This document shows, one piece after another, positions 24,086-35,963 of a stretch of DNA of 64,000 nt (its first letter is position 1; each line of letters opens with the position of its first letter). This DNA comes from Manihot esculenta (Eukaryota > Streptophyta > Magnoliopsida > Malpighiales > Euphorbiaceae). Where the stretch lies: NCBI RefSeq assembly GCF_001659605.2, contig NC_035172.2:34771342-34835341 (forward strand). The letters run 5' to 3'. A program made the translations under genes and the position numbers. A model generated the notes under the pieces. That model did no database searches, was not told the DNA's origin, and saw only the letters and a program-made list of their open reading frames with translations.

Positions 24086-24997
24086 GGCTGGAAGATGTTG
24101 CTATGCTATTGCTAATTGCCACCAAGTAATGTAAATAGCTATTTGCATAAGAATGTAGGTACAAGGGTAGTTGTCAGAATTACCGATTAGCGAGCTCAAA
24201 ATTATGCTTGTTTCTTCAAGATTATTGTTTTCAAACAAATGGTGTCTTGAGTTTATTATTCACATTTCAACAAAGATTTTTCAGCATAATGAGAAGGTGG
24301 TCCTAGACCATTTTATAAATTTGATTTAGTTGTTGCGGCTTCTAGCTCATATCACTAAAGCAATTTGTTAACTTTTATCCCATCTGTGCTTAAAATGTTC
24401 AAAAGAAACAATAACCTTGACCATTCAACACAGCTTCTGCATTAATTATGTATTAAAACTGAGCTTCATGTCAAATGTTTGAATAACAAACAGTCAAGTA
24501 AATCATTATCCCTATCATGATAACAAATAAAATCCAGAAGGTGGAAGTAGTAAATCTAAAACAACAAATGTCATTTCACAACGTTTTCCCCCATCAATAT
24601 TACATCCATTGAGCTTGAAGACTATGACTTTTGTTGACTGTCTATTAAATACAACCTAAATTGTGAGTAGAAATAAAAATAAATGAGTGTCCTGGTCTGA
24701 AAGACAATAAAAACTGGAAAATGGAAATGAAAGCGGAAGTAAATAGGACGTCTTTGTCTTTCTTCGGTGGGAAAAATACTCTCGAATTTTGCTGCACCCT
24801 TGTTCTTCCGTAGATTAGCTGAATTGATGAAAATCTCAAGTATTTTAGCACAAACAAATACAAACAAGGTTGACAAAAATTTGAATGTCGGTGCATCAAG
24901 AGTTTTTGGAGAGCAAGAACCTGCTGAGAGGAAAAGAATCGTCTGTCTTCAACCAATCAATGTTTATATGGATTTAAGGAATTGAATCTCAGCTCGT
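24086..24997. other. Convergent spacer between the kinase gene and ASHH1
   Basis: This should contain the two 3' UTRs. Short overlapping frames at about 24620-24985 on both strands lack any recognisable protein character. No other gene is seen. Confidence 0.4.
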
Positions 24998-27770
24998 TCA
25001 AAATCTCAGGTACTTCACATCGTTATCATGATCTCCTACCTCAGAAGGTTGGGCTTGTTCAATAGCCCGTCGAGGTGCACAGACAACATTTTTTATAATG
25101 GAGGAATAAAGATCAAATTCTGCCTTTAATTTTAGGCAGCATACTTCAATCCACTTCTCTGCTACACTGGTAGCTACACTATCCTGATTATCCCTCTCAT
25201 GTTCCTCAATTGCAGGTCTTATTTCATTGTATAAGGAAGAAAGCTGGGAGGCTGCATCATTCCTCACTTCCTGCAAAGTAATTCAAACTCAATATAAGTT
25301 ACAAAAGTATGTTTTGAGAGAGAGAGAGCTATGGTATTGAAACATGTGGATGATATTCCACCAAAAATGAAGATAAGTAAGCCAGAAATTGATTTCTTCA
25401 CCATAGTTGGATAGCCATCTTTATGATGGGTTAGAGTCAGACCAAGTCATCCAAGCGACACATGAAATGAAACATATGGGATATTATTGTCATCCTTATA
25501 GGAAGAGAGAGATAGCTGCAGTGATGAAATATGTAGATAACATAGGACAAATAAGCCAGGGATTGATTTCTTCAGCACAGTCGGAATGTTGGATAGCTAT
25601 CTTAAAAGTGATTATTGTCAGTTTGGGTCGTCTAACCAACGCATAGAATGACAACATATGGGATATCATCATCATCATCAACAGCATCATCATTATTATT
25701 ATTAGTATTAAAAAACATCCATGAGCTGCCACAGTTTGCAAAGCTGAAGCTAAATTGTATGCGATGATATTTAGCTTGCTTTAATCCTGTGGATTTGTAT
25801 ATATGCAAACATATTTTTCATTTCACAATCCTTTAGAATCAGCTTTTAAAGTCATGACATTCCACAACAGATATAAAAAGCACATCTGCATATCCAATAA
25901 AATCTACCCTTTATCAAGACATAACCACCTAGAAAGATTATCTTACTGTTGTAAATATTGAATGGTTTCAGTTTTTAAAATGTTCACTTCAATAAGGAGT
26001 GGAAAATTTTTTTGCTTCAATAAATTTGAAACAATGAAGATAAGTGCAAAACTAAATACAATGTCCAGCTAAGCTTGGATGAACTAGTCTAGCTACAAAA
26101 GTGTACACAAATGCAAAGAGGCAGTGATTACCTCATAAATGAGCACTTCTTCTTGTGCCTCTTTCTCTAAGAGTTTAGCAACATGTTTTGCATCAACTTG
26201 CTTTTGTGGCATTTGTTTCAACTTTCCATTAGAATAATGCTTTGAACGTTTCTTTGGCATAGGGCCTCGCCCCGTGTGATAATTCCCACATGTACTTTTA
26301 CTTCCGATGAAAGGTATCATTGTATTCTTTTGTGCAAAGGCCTGTTGAGCATCTTGGGAGTACAAATTTATCTCCTCACTGGCTTCTAGTTTTACTGGAT
26401 TCATAATTGCACCTTCAGTTGAAACAGAATCCTGTGGGTTTAACATAAGAGCAGCAGACTCCACATGGTGTTCAGATCCCACATTAAAATTTGTCATTAC
26501 AGAGTACTCAATATTCATGCCGCTATCATACTCAGAATTGGAGTTTGTAATTTTTAGGAGCTTGGTGGAAGGCTCATCTTCTGCAGAATCATATAGTGGA
26601 ATTTTTTCAACAGAATACCTGTATTAGAAAATGTTGTTTGAGACAAATATGTAACAATAGGAATATACTATCTCAAAGGTACAGTTGACACTGCAGCATA
26701 CAAAACAACACAACAGTAAGTGCATGGTTTTGGATCCCATACATAGCATGGTTTCAGTTCATCCAATTTTCATCAATTCTTTACATTGACATTTCTGGAT
26801 CCAGAATCCTATTTTCTGTTGGCATTTTCTAGCAACAACCTGAATGCATGCTTCCAAAGAAAAAGCTTGATACAGAATTATCAGCAATTAGAGACACAGA
26901 TAGCTATTACCTTTAAATGGCATCTTCCCTTTTTAAGGGATTGAAAGATCCAGTTAGTGATAAGCAAATCAGACAGCCATATCATATAGCTTTAACTCCT
27001 TTTTCAACATTTCAAGACAAGGAACAAAGAATACATTCTAAGTGCAGCATCCAATAAAGGAGGAACCCTAGCATACAATAACATCACAAGCAATAAACTT
27101 TGCTAGGAACAAACAGTAACTGATTGTTCATTATGTAATTTTATTCTCTTGTGCTGTGCTTGTGAAAATGGGGAAGGGGAAGCAAAACTGCAGAAGGGGA
27201 GAGAAAATGGGATGTGGATCCACAGTTTTCAGCCTTTTTTACATGTCGACCTCACAGCTCTATTTTCTCTCCTCTCCACTTCCCTCCTCTCCAACACACA
27301 GGATTAGATTGATTGAGGTCATCAATCTGACTAGAATAGCAATATATTTTTCTGATCTAAGTCGGTAAGAAAGAATCAAAGGGGAATAAATCTCACCGCA
27401 TATTATTTGCTAAGTGTCATGGGCATATGAGTGCAAGAGATATTCTTACAGTGAAGCTGTAAGCTAGAGTCATTGAGCCGTTGTGTTCATGTCCAATCAT
27501 TTCTTTATTAAGAGTGGTTATTTGTATCATTGACAATGCTTAAAAGTATTTACCATATTGAACATTTAGAAATGGAAAAACTAACATAAAAAATGCACAA
27601 GGAAAGGGATAAACTTTACCTCTCATCATCATCTTCCCACAGATAAGTATCCTCCTGTTGGAACACATGGGGAAACCAGACAAAAATATGAATACATCGA
27701 TACAAATACTCATGAACAAGAAAAAAGATAAAAGTCGGGGAAAAAAAAGATAAATGAAATAATGAATACA

Positions 27771-27833
<63 letters not shown>

Positions 27834-30800
27834 GGCCAATTCATTGTGACAGTAGCATATGCATCAGTCACTATAGTTTGCAAACTGAATTTTTCTGAAC
27901 TACATTTTCCTAATGAAAAACAAAGTCAAATATATTTTTTTGCTCCTTCATATTTAGATGTATAACTAATGTAACTGTCCAAATTTTACCTGGAAACCAC
28001 GAGATTTTGCCCCTAGAAACCCAGAACAGCTGGTTGCACCGCAGAGGCAGCGAACCTTAGCACCACCATACCATTCAAAATTATAATCATATGCCAGTTC
28101 AGTTCCAATCGAAATATCCTGCTTTGCAAATATTCCAACTCTTATTTCCCCGAAAACATTCCACTTTCTTGTCTCACAATTAGGTTGGCTACAATTTTTA
28201 ATTTATGAAAAAGTGTAAGGAACTCGACAAATACAAGTATATGAGAAAGTAAAGGCCTGCCATAACTTATGATTAGAGAGTCTCACCAAGAATGATTAAT
28301 AAATCTAGCTAAGCTGCCCTTTTTAGTGGCATCAATGGACTCAGAGGAGTTGAGTGAAATGATAAATGCATCTTTTAGACCTGTATCAAGCCACATGATA
28401 AGATAAAACTTGTCTCCATTAAAAGGGAATGTGTGAATATAAATCATCAATTTATATGTTACCTTGCTTTTCATAGGCTTGAGATCTTCTCTTTGCTTCT
28501 TTCCATGATATTACTTCTCCACAGTACTCTATAATAAACCGTCCAGCCTGCATATTTAGAACAAAAAATGCTTGGTTAGATAAACCATAAGAATAACAAC
28601 TCCATATTTGGTGATAAAATAAAAGGCAAGGAAGATGTCAAGAAGTCATTTAGGCCCAATTTGGCACTGCTTTCACCATATGCTCTTGGTTGTTCTATTT
28701 CTTTTCTATTTTGTGTTTATTTTCCAAGCTGCCTCTCTGACGGTGGCAGATCCAGTCATCCAGAAAATTTTCAAACTGGAGCATATAATATAAATTAAAC
28801 AAAAACAAATAAAAAAAAACTAATATAAAGAAAATTTTGTTTTAACATTCAAAATTGCAACTATTCTTGACAATTTTTCATATCATAAAAATAATAAGCA
28901 ATTATTATTATTTTTTAAGTACCACATTGTTGGGATTTTAAACTTTTGGCCTCCACTCCTAGTAAGCCTCACCTCTACCACTATGCTGAAGGACCAATTC
29001 ATAATCAAATTGTATTGTTAAATTTGAGCTAAGTCACCCCAAAAGTTAGCTCAAAGGGGAGGAGTGGAGTAGTGTCTAAGGCCTTCGTAAGGGGCAAGGC
29101 CCTCACGTTGTCCCTAATCCAAATCGATGTGGGATTCAACACTGCACTGGAGCGTGACACGTTTACAGGAGGCCCAACACATGTTAAATTTAGACTAGAC
29201 CTAACTCACCCAACCATATTAAATTTGAACTATATCTAATTCACCCAAAAACTAGCTAAGGGGAGGAATGTAGGCTCCTAAATCGATGTGGGATTCAACT
29301 AAAATCGATGTGGGATTCAACTCACCCACTGCACAAGAGCGTGATACGTTTACAGGAGGCCTAAAACATGTTAAATTTGGATTAGACCTAACTCACCCAA
29401 CAATGTTAAATTTGAACTATATCTAACTCACCCAAAAACTAGCTCAGGGGAGGAATGTTTAAGGCTCTTATAAGAGCATATTAACTATCCCAAACTGATG
29501 TGGGATTCAACACAAATAATTACAAACATTAGCAATATATCTTTCTTTATTGAGAAACTTTCCAAAAATATTCTTCTAAAAATAATTACCAATTTTATTC
29601 CAAATTGCTCTTTGATTAATAAACATAAAGAGAAAAGTATTTATCACCATTGCTCTCCAAAACCATGGTTTGAGGAAGGCTAGAAAATTCAGCTTTCCAC
29701 TGTGTGCCAACTACGGTTGGGAAAAAATGGAAGGGAAAAGAAATAAAAGAAAGAAAGCAGGTAAGCAAAAGCAGCATATTCTCCCAAAGCAAAAGGCACC
29801 ATGAGATACTTCAAACATCCTAAATTATAATCAACATTGCATCTGCAAGATATGGAGCACAATGTTACTTGTCTTATCCTTGAGAAAGCTAATCACCAAT
29901 CATCTAAAAATTGATTAGTGCTACTAGAGATTCCACTCAACTAGTGAATGTTCTATGTATGATTGCAAAAGATAATGTGAAGGGACTACTGTTACCTTTA
30001 TGTCCTCATCAGCAAGAAGGCCCCACCCTCGGCCTTCAGTTTTAAATAACTTTGTTTTAGCATAGTCACATTTCTGAAATTTCTGTTAACAGAAGACATT
30101 GAACATAACAGACATGGTTCAGCAGCACTTCAACAAGAAACCTCAAAGGTTCATACAACTTTGAACTCCTAAAGTTATGCTGATATAGCATGTAAGGAAA
30201 AGACAACAAAAACTTGTCAAACAAAAGCTAAAAATGTTTTTGCATGAGAAGAAGTGCACCAAAAAAAGAATGAAGTGGTTTGTATATGCAAAACACAAAT
30301 AGTTTCCTTTTTTAAGATTTGCATAAAGAAATTGGTGTAAAAAATTTTGAACACAAAAATTCAAAAAGACAGTACTGAGCCACACAAAAATCATATGAAA
30401 CAGTAAGAAAGCCCACCAACAATATGCATTATTTGGCCTACAACTTCGTAAAACACAAAAAGGATCCATAACAAGGAGGAACAATATGATAAAAGTATTT
30501 TAACTCGCATGCTCAGAAAGAGTAATTCAAATTAAAAGTAATCATCATAAGCCCTAGTTCATATGAATAAAAGTACACGAAAACAGTCAAAGATGTCAGA
30601 GATTATATTAACCTGATTCTTGCAAAAAACACCAGAAGGGCAATAACCAGGGCTGCACTCTGTGCTAGTTAGAACATTCAGGCATCCTTCCCCACATGCA
30701 CTCTCAGGATCACTGGCATCAAATTTGCATTCGCAGATGGCAATGTCCTCTTCCTTTTGCTTTCTATGTCTAGAATACCAAAAGAAACAAATAAATGCAT

Positions 30801-31744
30801 CTTAAAGAGATCTTACTGAAAATTCAAAGTCACACTACAGGCAAGAGCTACAATTTCCCAAAAAAAAAAAGCCTAATGAGTCTAATTTGTACAAAAGTTA
30901 TTGATTTTGTTTCAATTTTATACATATGGTAAGATGTATTATGCGCTGCTAATGTGGCACTGAAAAAGACTTCCCACACCGACAAAATTGCTAAATTGGT
31001 GGAATAGGCCTATCCTAAACCTTGAAAATCACTAAATGATGACTTTTTGCTTAACATGCATATTCACCAATACTTTGAACAGCTTCTTGAGGGAGAAAAA
31101 TTTACAGAAAGTTAAATTTTGGCAGCTCTTATTCCTAAGGATAGACTTATTTCTTCTAAATCAACAGGTTATAGATATAACTGAAAAACAAAATCAGCAA
31201 CTGTAAGTTACAATAGAAAACGCATCCAGAGATGAATTGTTTTCATCACTGATCAAATAAAAAGAAATAAACAAACTTGTGAACTACATTGATAAAGAAT
31301 CTTTAAAAAAAAAAAATTAAGGAAAGGGTTTCTTACTTTCGATATGAAAAATCGTTTTGTTGAATATGCTCATATTGTGGCACTGCCTCAATCCACTGAT
31401 CCTTCAAATAAAACATACCTCACATACCAAACAGCAGGAAAACAAAATAAATTCTAAATAAATTTTGAATTGAAGTAGAATATGGACCATCTGCTAAAGT
31501 GAGAAACCGAATTACCATATGAAAACATTCTATGGAATTAAGCAAATTCACTTGACACCTGCCATACTTAAACAGGAAAATCATCCTTCAATTACAACAC
31601 TCATGAAATCGAGAGATGAAAGAAAATCATAGACATATGATATGATATTAAACTTACGCAGTGGAAAGATGCGCCAAGCTTTTGCGAGTTTGTGTTGCAA
31701 CTTCCAACACAGGCGCACCAAGAAGAAAGAAGATCAGGAAGCAT
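24998..31744 (-). CDS. ASHH1: Histone-lysine N-methyltransferase ASHH1 (SDG26)
   Basis: Ten exons: 31658-31744, 31337-31401, 30613-30769, 29996-30082, 28463-28547, 28287-28380, 27990-28188, 27620-27654, 26132-26618 and 24998-25270, in frame to 522 aa. Domains: AWS zinc-binding domain (about 57-105, with CECKFD, CGEGCLN and CPSGVFCKNQ), SET domain (about 106-235, with YCGEVISW, ARFINHSCQPNC and ELAYDYNFEW), and post-SET (CLCGATSC, then SGFLGAK). The remaining half is the ASHH1-specific tail ending in the conserved YNEIRPAIEEHERD block. Catalytic and zinc-binding residues look intact. ASHH1 methylates histone H3 (K4/K36) in the nucleus and in Arabidopsis promotes flowering through SOC1. The ATG at 31742-31744 (MLPDLLSS) is the first in-frame one in exon 1; the extreme N-terminus is the least certain part. 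Confidence 0.93.
27774..27832. repeat. (TA)n-(GA)n compound microsatellite
   Basis: About 19 TA units are followed by about 10 GA units in the ASHH1 intron between exons 7 and 8. It is probably highly polymorphic. Confidence 0.95.
29017..29514. repeat. Internally repeated interspersed element in an ASHH1 intron
   Basis: The motif gatgtgggattcaac occurs four times, near 29127, 29285, 29306 and 29496. A module containing tgttaaattt(g/a)ga, tagacctaactcaccc and gaggaatg is repeated with a spacing of about 187 bases (29182 and 29369). The gatgtgggattcaac motif with 'ctagctcaaggggagg' is familiar from interspersed repeats in many eudicots. I could not find terminal repeats or a target-site duplication, so the class is unknown. 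Confidence 0.6.
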
Positions 31745-33376
31745 GTACAAAAACGACACCGTTGGATCAGCTGAAAAGTGAGAAATTACATTACTTTCCG
31801 CAAAATTATCAAATTTTCTTCCCAAGCACTGAGTCGGGTGGCATGGGCCGCGTAGAGTTGTTTTACGAAGTATTCGGCCCAGTTGGTATTGATCTTCACA
31901 ATTTAAAAAAATATTCCTTCTAAAAAATATATATTTAAAATGTTAGTAACACTCAAAAAATACTTATCCGAGTTATTTTGAGAAAATAAATCTCATAATA
32001 TTTATATTTTTAATTAATCTAATACTTATCCGAGTTTTTTTTTATTTATTGGAATAAATTGAACATTTTTTATAATCTTTGTCATTTTCAACTTTTCAAT
32101 TATTGCTTGACTTTCTCTAGAATGATAAAGGCAGTAGGCAGAAATTATAAGCATTAAGTATCTATTGCAATAGAATATTAGATGAGGCTCGTCTTTGAGA
32201 ATTTATATATTATTTAATATTCTAATTATTCAACCGGTTTATATATAATTAATTTAATTAAATTTTACTTCTCATTTTAAATTTTTTGATCAAACAATTA
32301 TTTTTAACCAAAAATTATAAATTTGAATAGAAATAAAAATAAAAAATTTAAGTGTTTAATAGTTAAAATAAATAAATAAAAATATTAATTACATTAAATT
32401 TTAGAAATTAAAAAGTAATATTTTTAAAAAATACTGTGAGAGCCAATGTTGCCTAATTCGTAACCACGTCTTAAATTTCCACGTATATCCCTTGTGAAAT
32501 AAATTCTAAAATCAAGAGGCCACGTGTTGAAATATTAATGCGAGTAAGAATTAAAGAAATGCGCGAGTGCAATGATCCCGTGGGTGATGTACAGTTGACG
32601 TTTGACTCCCAAGTGGCAAGGAAAAAAAAAAAAAACAAACAAGTGGCATGAAAAAAGCGTAGCAGACAGACACGAGAAGATGAGACTTATAAAGTGACGA
32701 TACCGGGAAGTTAGACAGTAGCCACCGCTAGTGGACGCACTATGCGCAGTGCGCACTTTGGGTGATTGATTACCAGAATAGCATCCCAGTTCCAAAGGGA
32801 ATCATTTTAAAGCTCAAAATGCGCACTGCACTGTAGCATTTCCCGAGTGATATGCCACCTCATCAAAATATCTCCATGTGAATTGAGGTTGTGAGGATTA
32901 CTTTTTGTTTTTTTGTTTTCATTTTTTAAGTAATTTATTATTTAACTTTTTTATAAATTACATATAATTTCTATTATAAACAATGATGAAAAGTCCATGA
33001 ATTATGAAAACTCCTAAAAGAATATAAAAAAATAAAAATAAAAATAAAAATCACGAGCTAAACTTGGATCCATTGCATGTGCTGCACTTCCTTTTCACAA
33101 TCCAACATATCTCTCATGTTATTATATATTATTCAAAAGCAACTATTTACCATTACGACACTCGAATGATGTTCAACAATACAATATTAAAAATGAAATA
33201 TTATACAAAATTAATTAAAAACTAAAATAAAATTATACATCGAGTTTAACCTATCGTTATTACCACCTGCTTTTGATATACACAATCATACGTATAAACA
33301 TATTTATTTTTTGCTGTTATTATATAAAATCGTACGTATGGACATATCTACTTTTTCACCATCACTATTGTACAGT

Positions 33377-33682
33377 CATTTAATTTTTCTCCGGCACTGG
33401 TGCTAATAGAGTCGTAGTATAGTTGAGTCTATTATTTTACTTTTCCATAACATGATATGAGTTGAGACGCATTTAATCAATGTGGGCTCTAATTAGCCGA
33501 CCTGCTCGATTGTTGACTAGATTGCGTCCCATTTAATTTTTTTCCGGCGCTGATGTTGATAGAGTCATAGTATAATAAAGTCTATTATTTTATTTTTCCA
33601 TTACATCATATGAGTTGAGTCTTATTTAATCAATGTGGGTCCTAATTAGCCGACCTGCTCGATTATTGACTAGATTGCACGC
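33377..33682. repeat. 153-bp tandem duplication
   Basis: Copies at 33377-33529 and 33530-33682 share long identical stretches, for example aattagccgacctgctcgat, with scattered substitutions. Divergence suggests it is not very recent. Confidence 0.9.
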
Positions 33683-34523
33683 TAATAAACTAATTGCATA
33701 ATAAATTTTGATGCTGCCAATAATTCATCGATCATCATAAATAATAATTTTTATGATATTATTACATAGTTTCAACTGTTAGGTAAAAAATAATTTCATT
33801 AACTATTATTGTTGTATAATTTAAATTTTAACTCTCCTGTCAACTGATTTTGCTTTACATGCTTATAATAATTATTATGAAATTTTTAAATTTTTATAAA
33901 TTTTATTAATTTGTTAATATTTTAAAATCACTCAATTAAAATAGTTATATATTTTATAAAATTGAAATATTTAATTATTATATTTTAAAAATTATTAAAA
34001 TTGATAAACTGTTGTGAATTTTATATTGCCTAGATTATATAATTTTGATTATATATATTATTTTTCATATGAAAAGAGGTATATAAGATAAGTACAACTC
34101 AGATTATATAACAAGATCTCACCATGAAGGTAGATATTTTAAAAATGAAGAAATGTAAACAAATTATCTTAATTGGTAATTATACATATTATTTAGTTTA
34201 TTTAATATTTTATATTATAAAATATATTATTTATTAAAAAATTATTATTTAATTTTTATAATATAAAAAAATTTATTATTTGATTTATCAATTTAAAAAA
34301 AATCTTTAATATTTTTAAAAATATACTAATTAACTTATTCATTAATTTTAATTATTAAATATTTTTAAAAAGTCTAAAATATTTTTAATATGGAGAGTTA
34401 ATTATTAAACCTTTTAAAAGTTTAAAATATCAATTAATAATTTTTTTAAAATTATAAAAATTAAATAGTAAAGTTATTAATAATTAAAATTAATAAAAGA
34501 ATTAATCAGTAATATTTTTAAAA

Positions 34524-34968
34524 TATTAATAATATTTTAATATATTTTTTAAAATTAAAAGATATAATAGTGAGTTTCTACGAAAATTAAATAAAATTTT
34601 TTATTTATTTATTTAGTTATTTATTAAAAATGTCTAAAAAATTAATTTTGTAAAACATAAAATATAAAAATATTTTAATTAAGGGTTTTTAAAACAGAAA
34701 CAAACTCAATAAATTTTTTAAAAAATAGAGATTTAATATTAATTCTTAATATTAATAATATTTTAATATATTTTTTTAAAATTAAAAAACATAATAATGA
34801 GTTTCTATGAAGACTAAATAGATTATTTATTTAGTTATTTATTAAAAATGTATAAAAAATTTAATTTTTGTAAAACATAAAATATAAAAATATTTTAATT
34901 AAGAGTTTTTAAAACAGAAACAAACTCAATAAATATTTTTAAAAAATAGAGATTTAATATTAATTATT
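34524..34968. repeat. About 220-bp AT-rich tandem duplication
   Basis: Two adjoining copies, about 34524-34749 and 34750-34968, share the order taaaacataaaatataaaaa, attttaattaag and aaaacagaaacaaactcaat. Small indels change the spacing from about 226 bases at the left to 220 at the right. Confidence 0.85.
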
Positions 34969-35232
34969 CCAATACCCTGTTCAGATAAGTGAAGATGGAT
35001 TTTTCCTATTATTAATTTTTTTTCGAATTTTATAAAAATATTTGAGTGCAACACAAAACGCAGTAAATCTACACATTGACCAAGTTGGAACCAGCATGAC
35101 GAAATCGAAAGAAGTCGTCCAGCAACATACAACGGTGCAATCCAAAAGGGCGGTTCTCTCAAACATTCTGTACCCCGGTGGCGCATGATAGCATGGCCCG
35201 CCAGCTCTTTAACCGGTAAAACACCACATTCT

Positions 35233-35296
35233 CGACACGTGTCGGTTCCTCTCTTCGGGCCTCGAGCCAAGCCTTCCGCCAGGGTTGCACCACGTG
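35233..35296. promoter_or_regulatory. Two G-boxes upstream of RKP, one in a 12-bp perfect palindrome
   Basis: CGACACGTGTCG at 35233-35244 is a perfect palindrome around a G-box. A second CACGTG lies at 35291-35296. Both are within about 250 bases upstream of the probable RKP leader. G-boxes bind bZIP and bHLH factors; whether these are used is inference. Confidence 0.5.
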
Positions 35297-35483
35297 GTTC
35301 GGCCACGGTGGACCTCCGTTCCTCGGCTTTTGGAAATATATATATCACAGGAAAAAAATAGGAAATTAAACGAACTAGGAATTCTCTCATTTAGTCCACA
35401 CGCCTGCTTCCCCCTTTGGCTCTTTCTCTCTTACAAAAGTTTTCCTTTTATAAATTATTGATTCTCTCTAAATTTCTCTCTAA

Positions 35484-35534
35484 ATGGCATTGAAAACCCT
35501 AACATGGGCTCGCCGCCTTTGCTGTTTCAAGTAA
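35484..35534 (+). CDS. Possible upstream ORF in the RKP leader
   Basis: A 16-codon frame (MALKTLTWARRLCCFK) begins at the ATG at 35484 and stops at 35532-35534. It lies in what appears to be the non-coding first exon of RKP, which ends at a good splice donor (cct|gtaagtt, exon end about 35558). If transcribed it would be read before the RKP start at 35964. A telo-box-like aaaccctaa (35494-35502) sits inside it. Confidence 0.35.
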   Translation: MALKTLTWARRLCCFK

Positions 35535-35963
35535 AAAGGAGTAACAGCGTATTCACCTGTAAGTTTGACCCCAACTAGTTCCTAATTTGTGGATTAGTAT
35601 GTGTTCGTAGACGTATATATTATAGAAGAATTTTGAGTTTTAGCTTGAGGAAGTGAGGTGGAATTGATTGAGATTTTGTTTTTCAGATTTTTGTTGTGAA
35701 TTTATTCAGTGGAAGTTTGGATTTTTTTTTAATCATTGTCTGCATTTCTTTAATCAATATGTGGTTTTGTGTAGATTGTTTTTTAATTCGAATTGTGAGT
35801 TTTGCAAAATTTTGAATTTCCAGATTCAGAAGGATGGCGGATGGCTAGGGTGGTGATTTTATTCGGCAAGGATTAGCATTTGGAGGGGTAATCAAGGATT
35901 TTAATTTGAAAAGTTTTTAGCGGGCGTTGTTAACTGGACAGATTTTGCTTTTCGTTATTGCAA

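Larger units (their letters stand above)
31745..35232. other. Long AT-rich divergent spacer between ASHH1 and RKP
   Basis: The stretch next to ASHH1 (31745-31900) is less AT-rich and is probably its leader. About 32440-32880 has a G-box CACGTG (32521-32526), a TTGAC core and the near-palindrome tgcgcagtgcgca (about 32743-32755). About 33700-34970 is extremely AT-rich and duplicated. The 154-codon minus-strand frame that ends near 34926 lacks any family likeness and lies over the RKP promoter, so I do not call it a gene. Confidence 0.4.

Noticed and set aside
34926..35390. 154-codon frame on the minus strand
   Set aside because: It opens with a non-domain sequence, has no family likeness, crosses from GC-richer promoter DNA into an AT-rich duplicated tract, and overlaps the RKP promoter.
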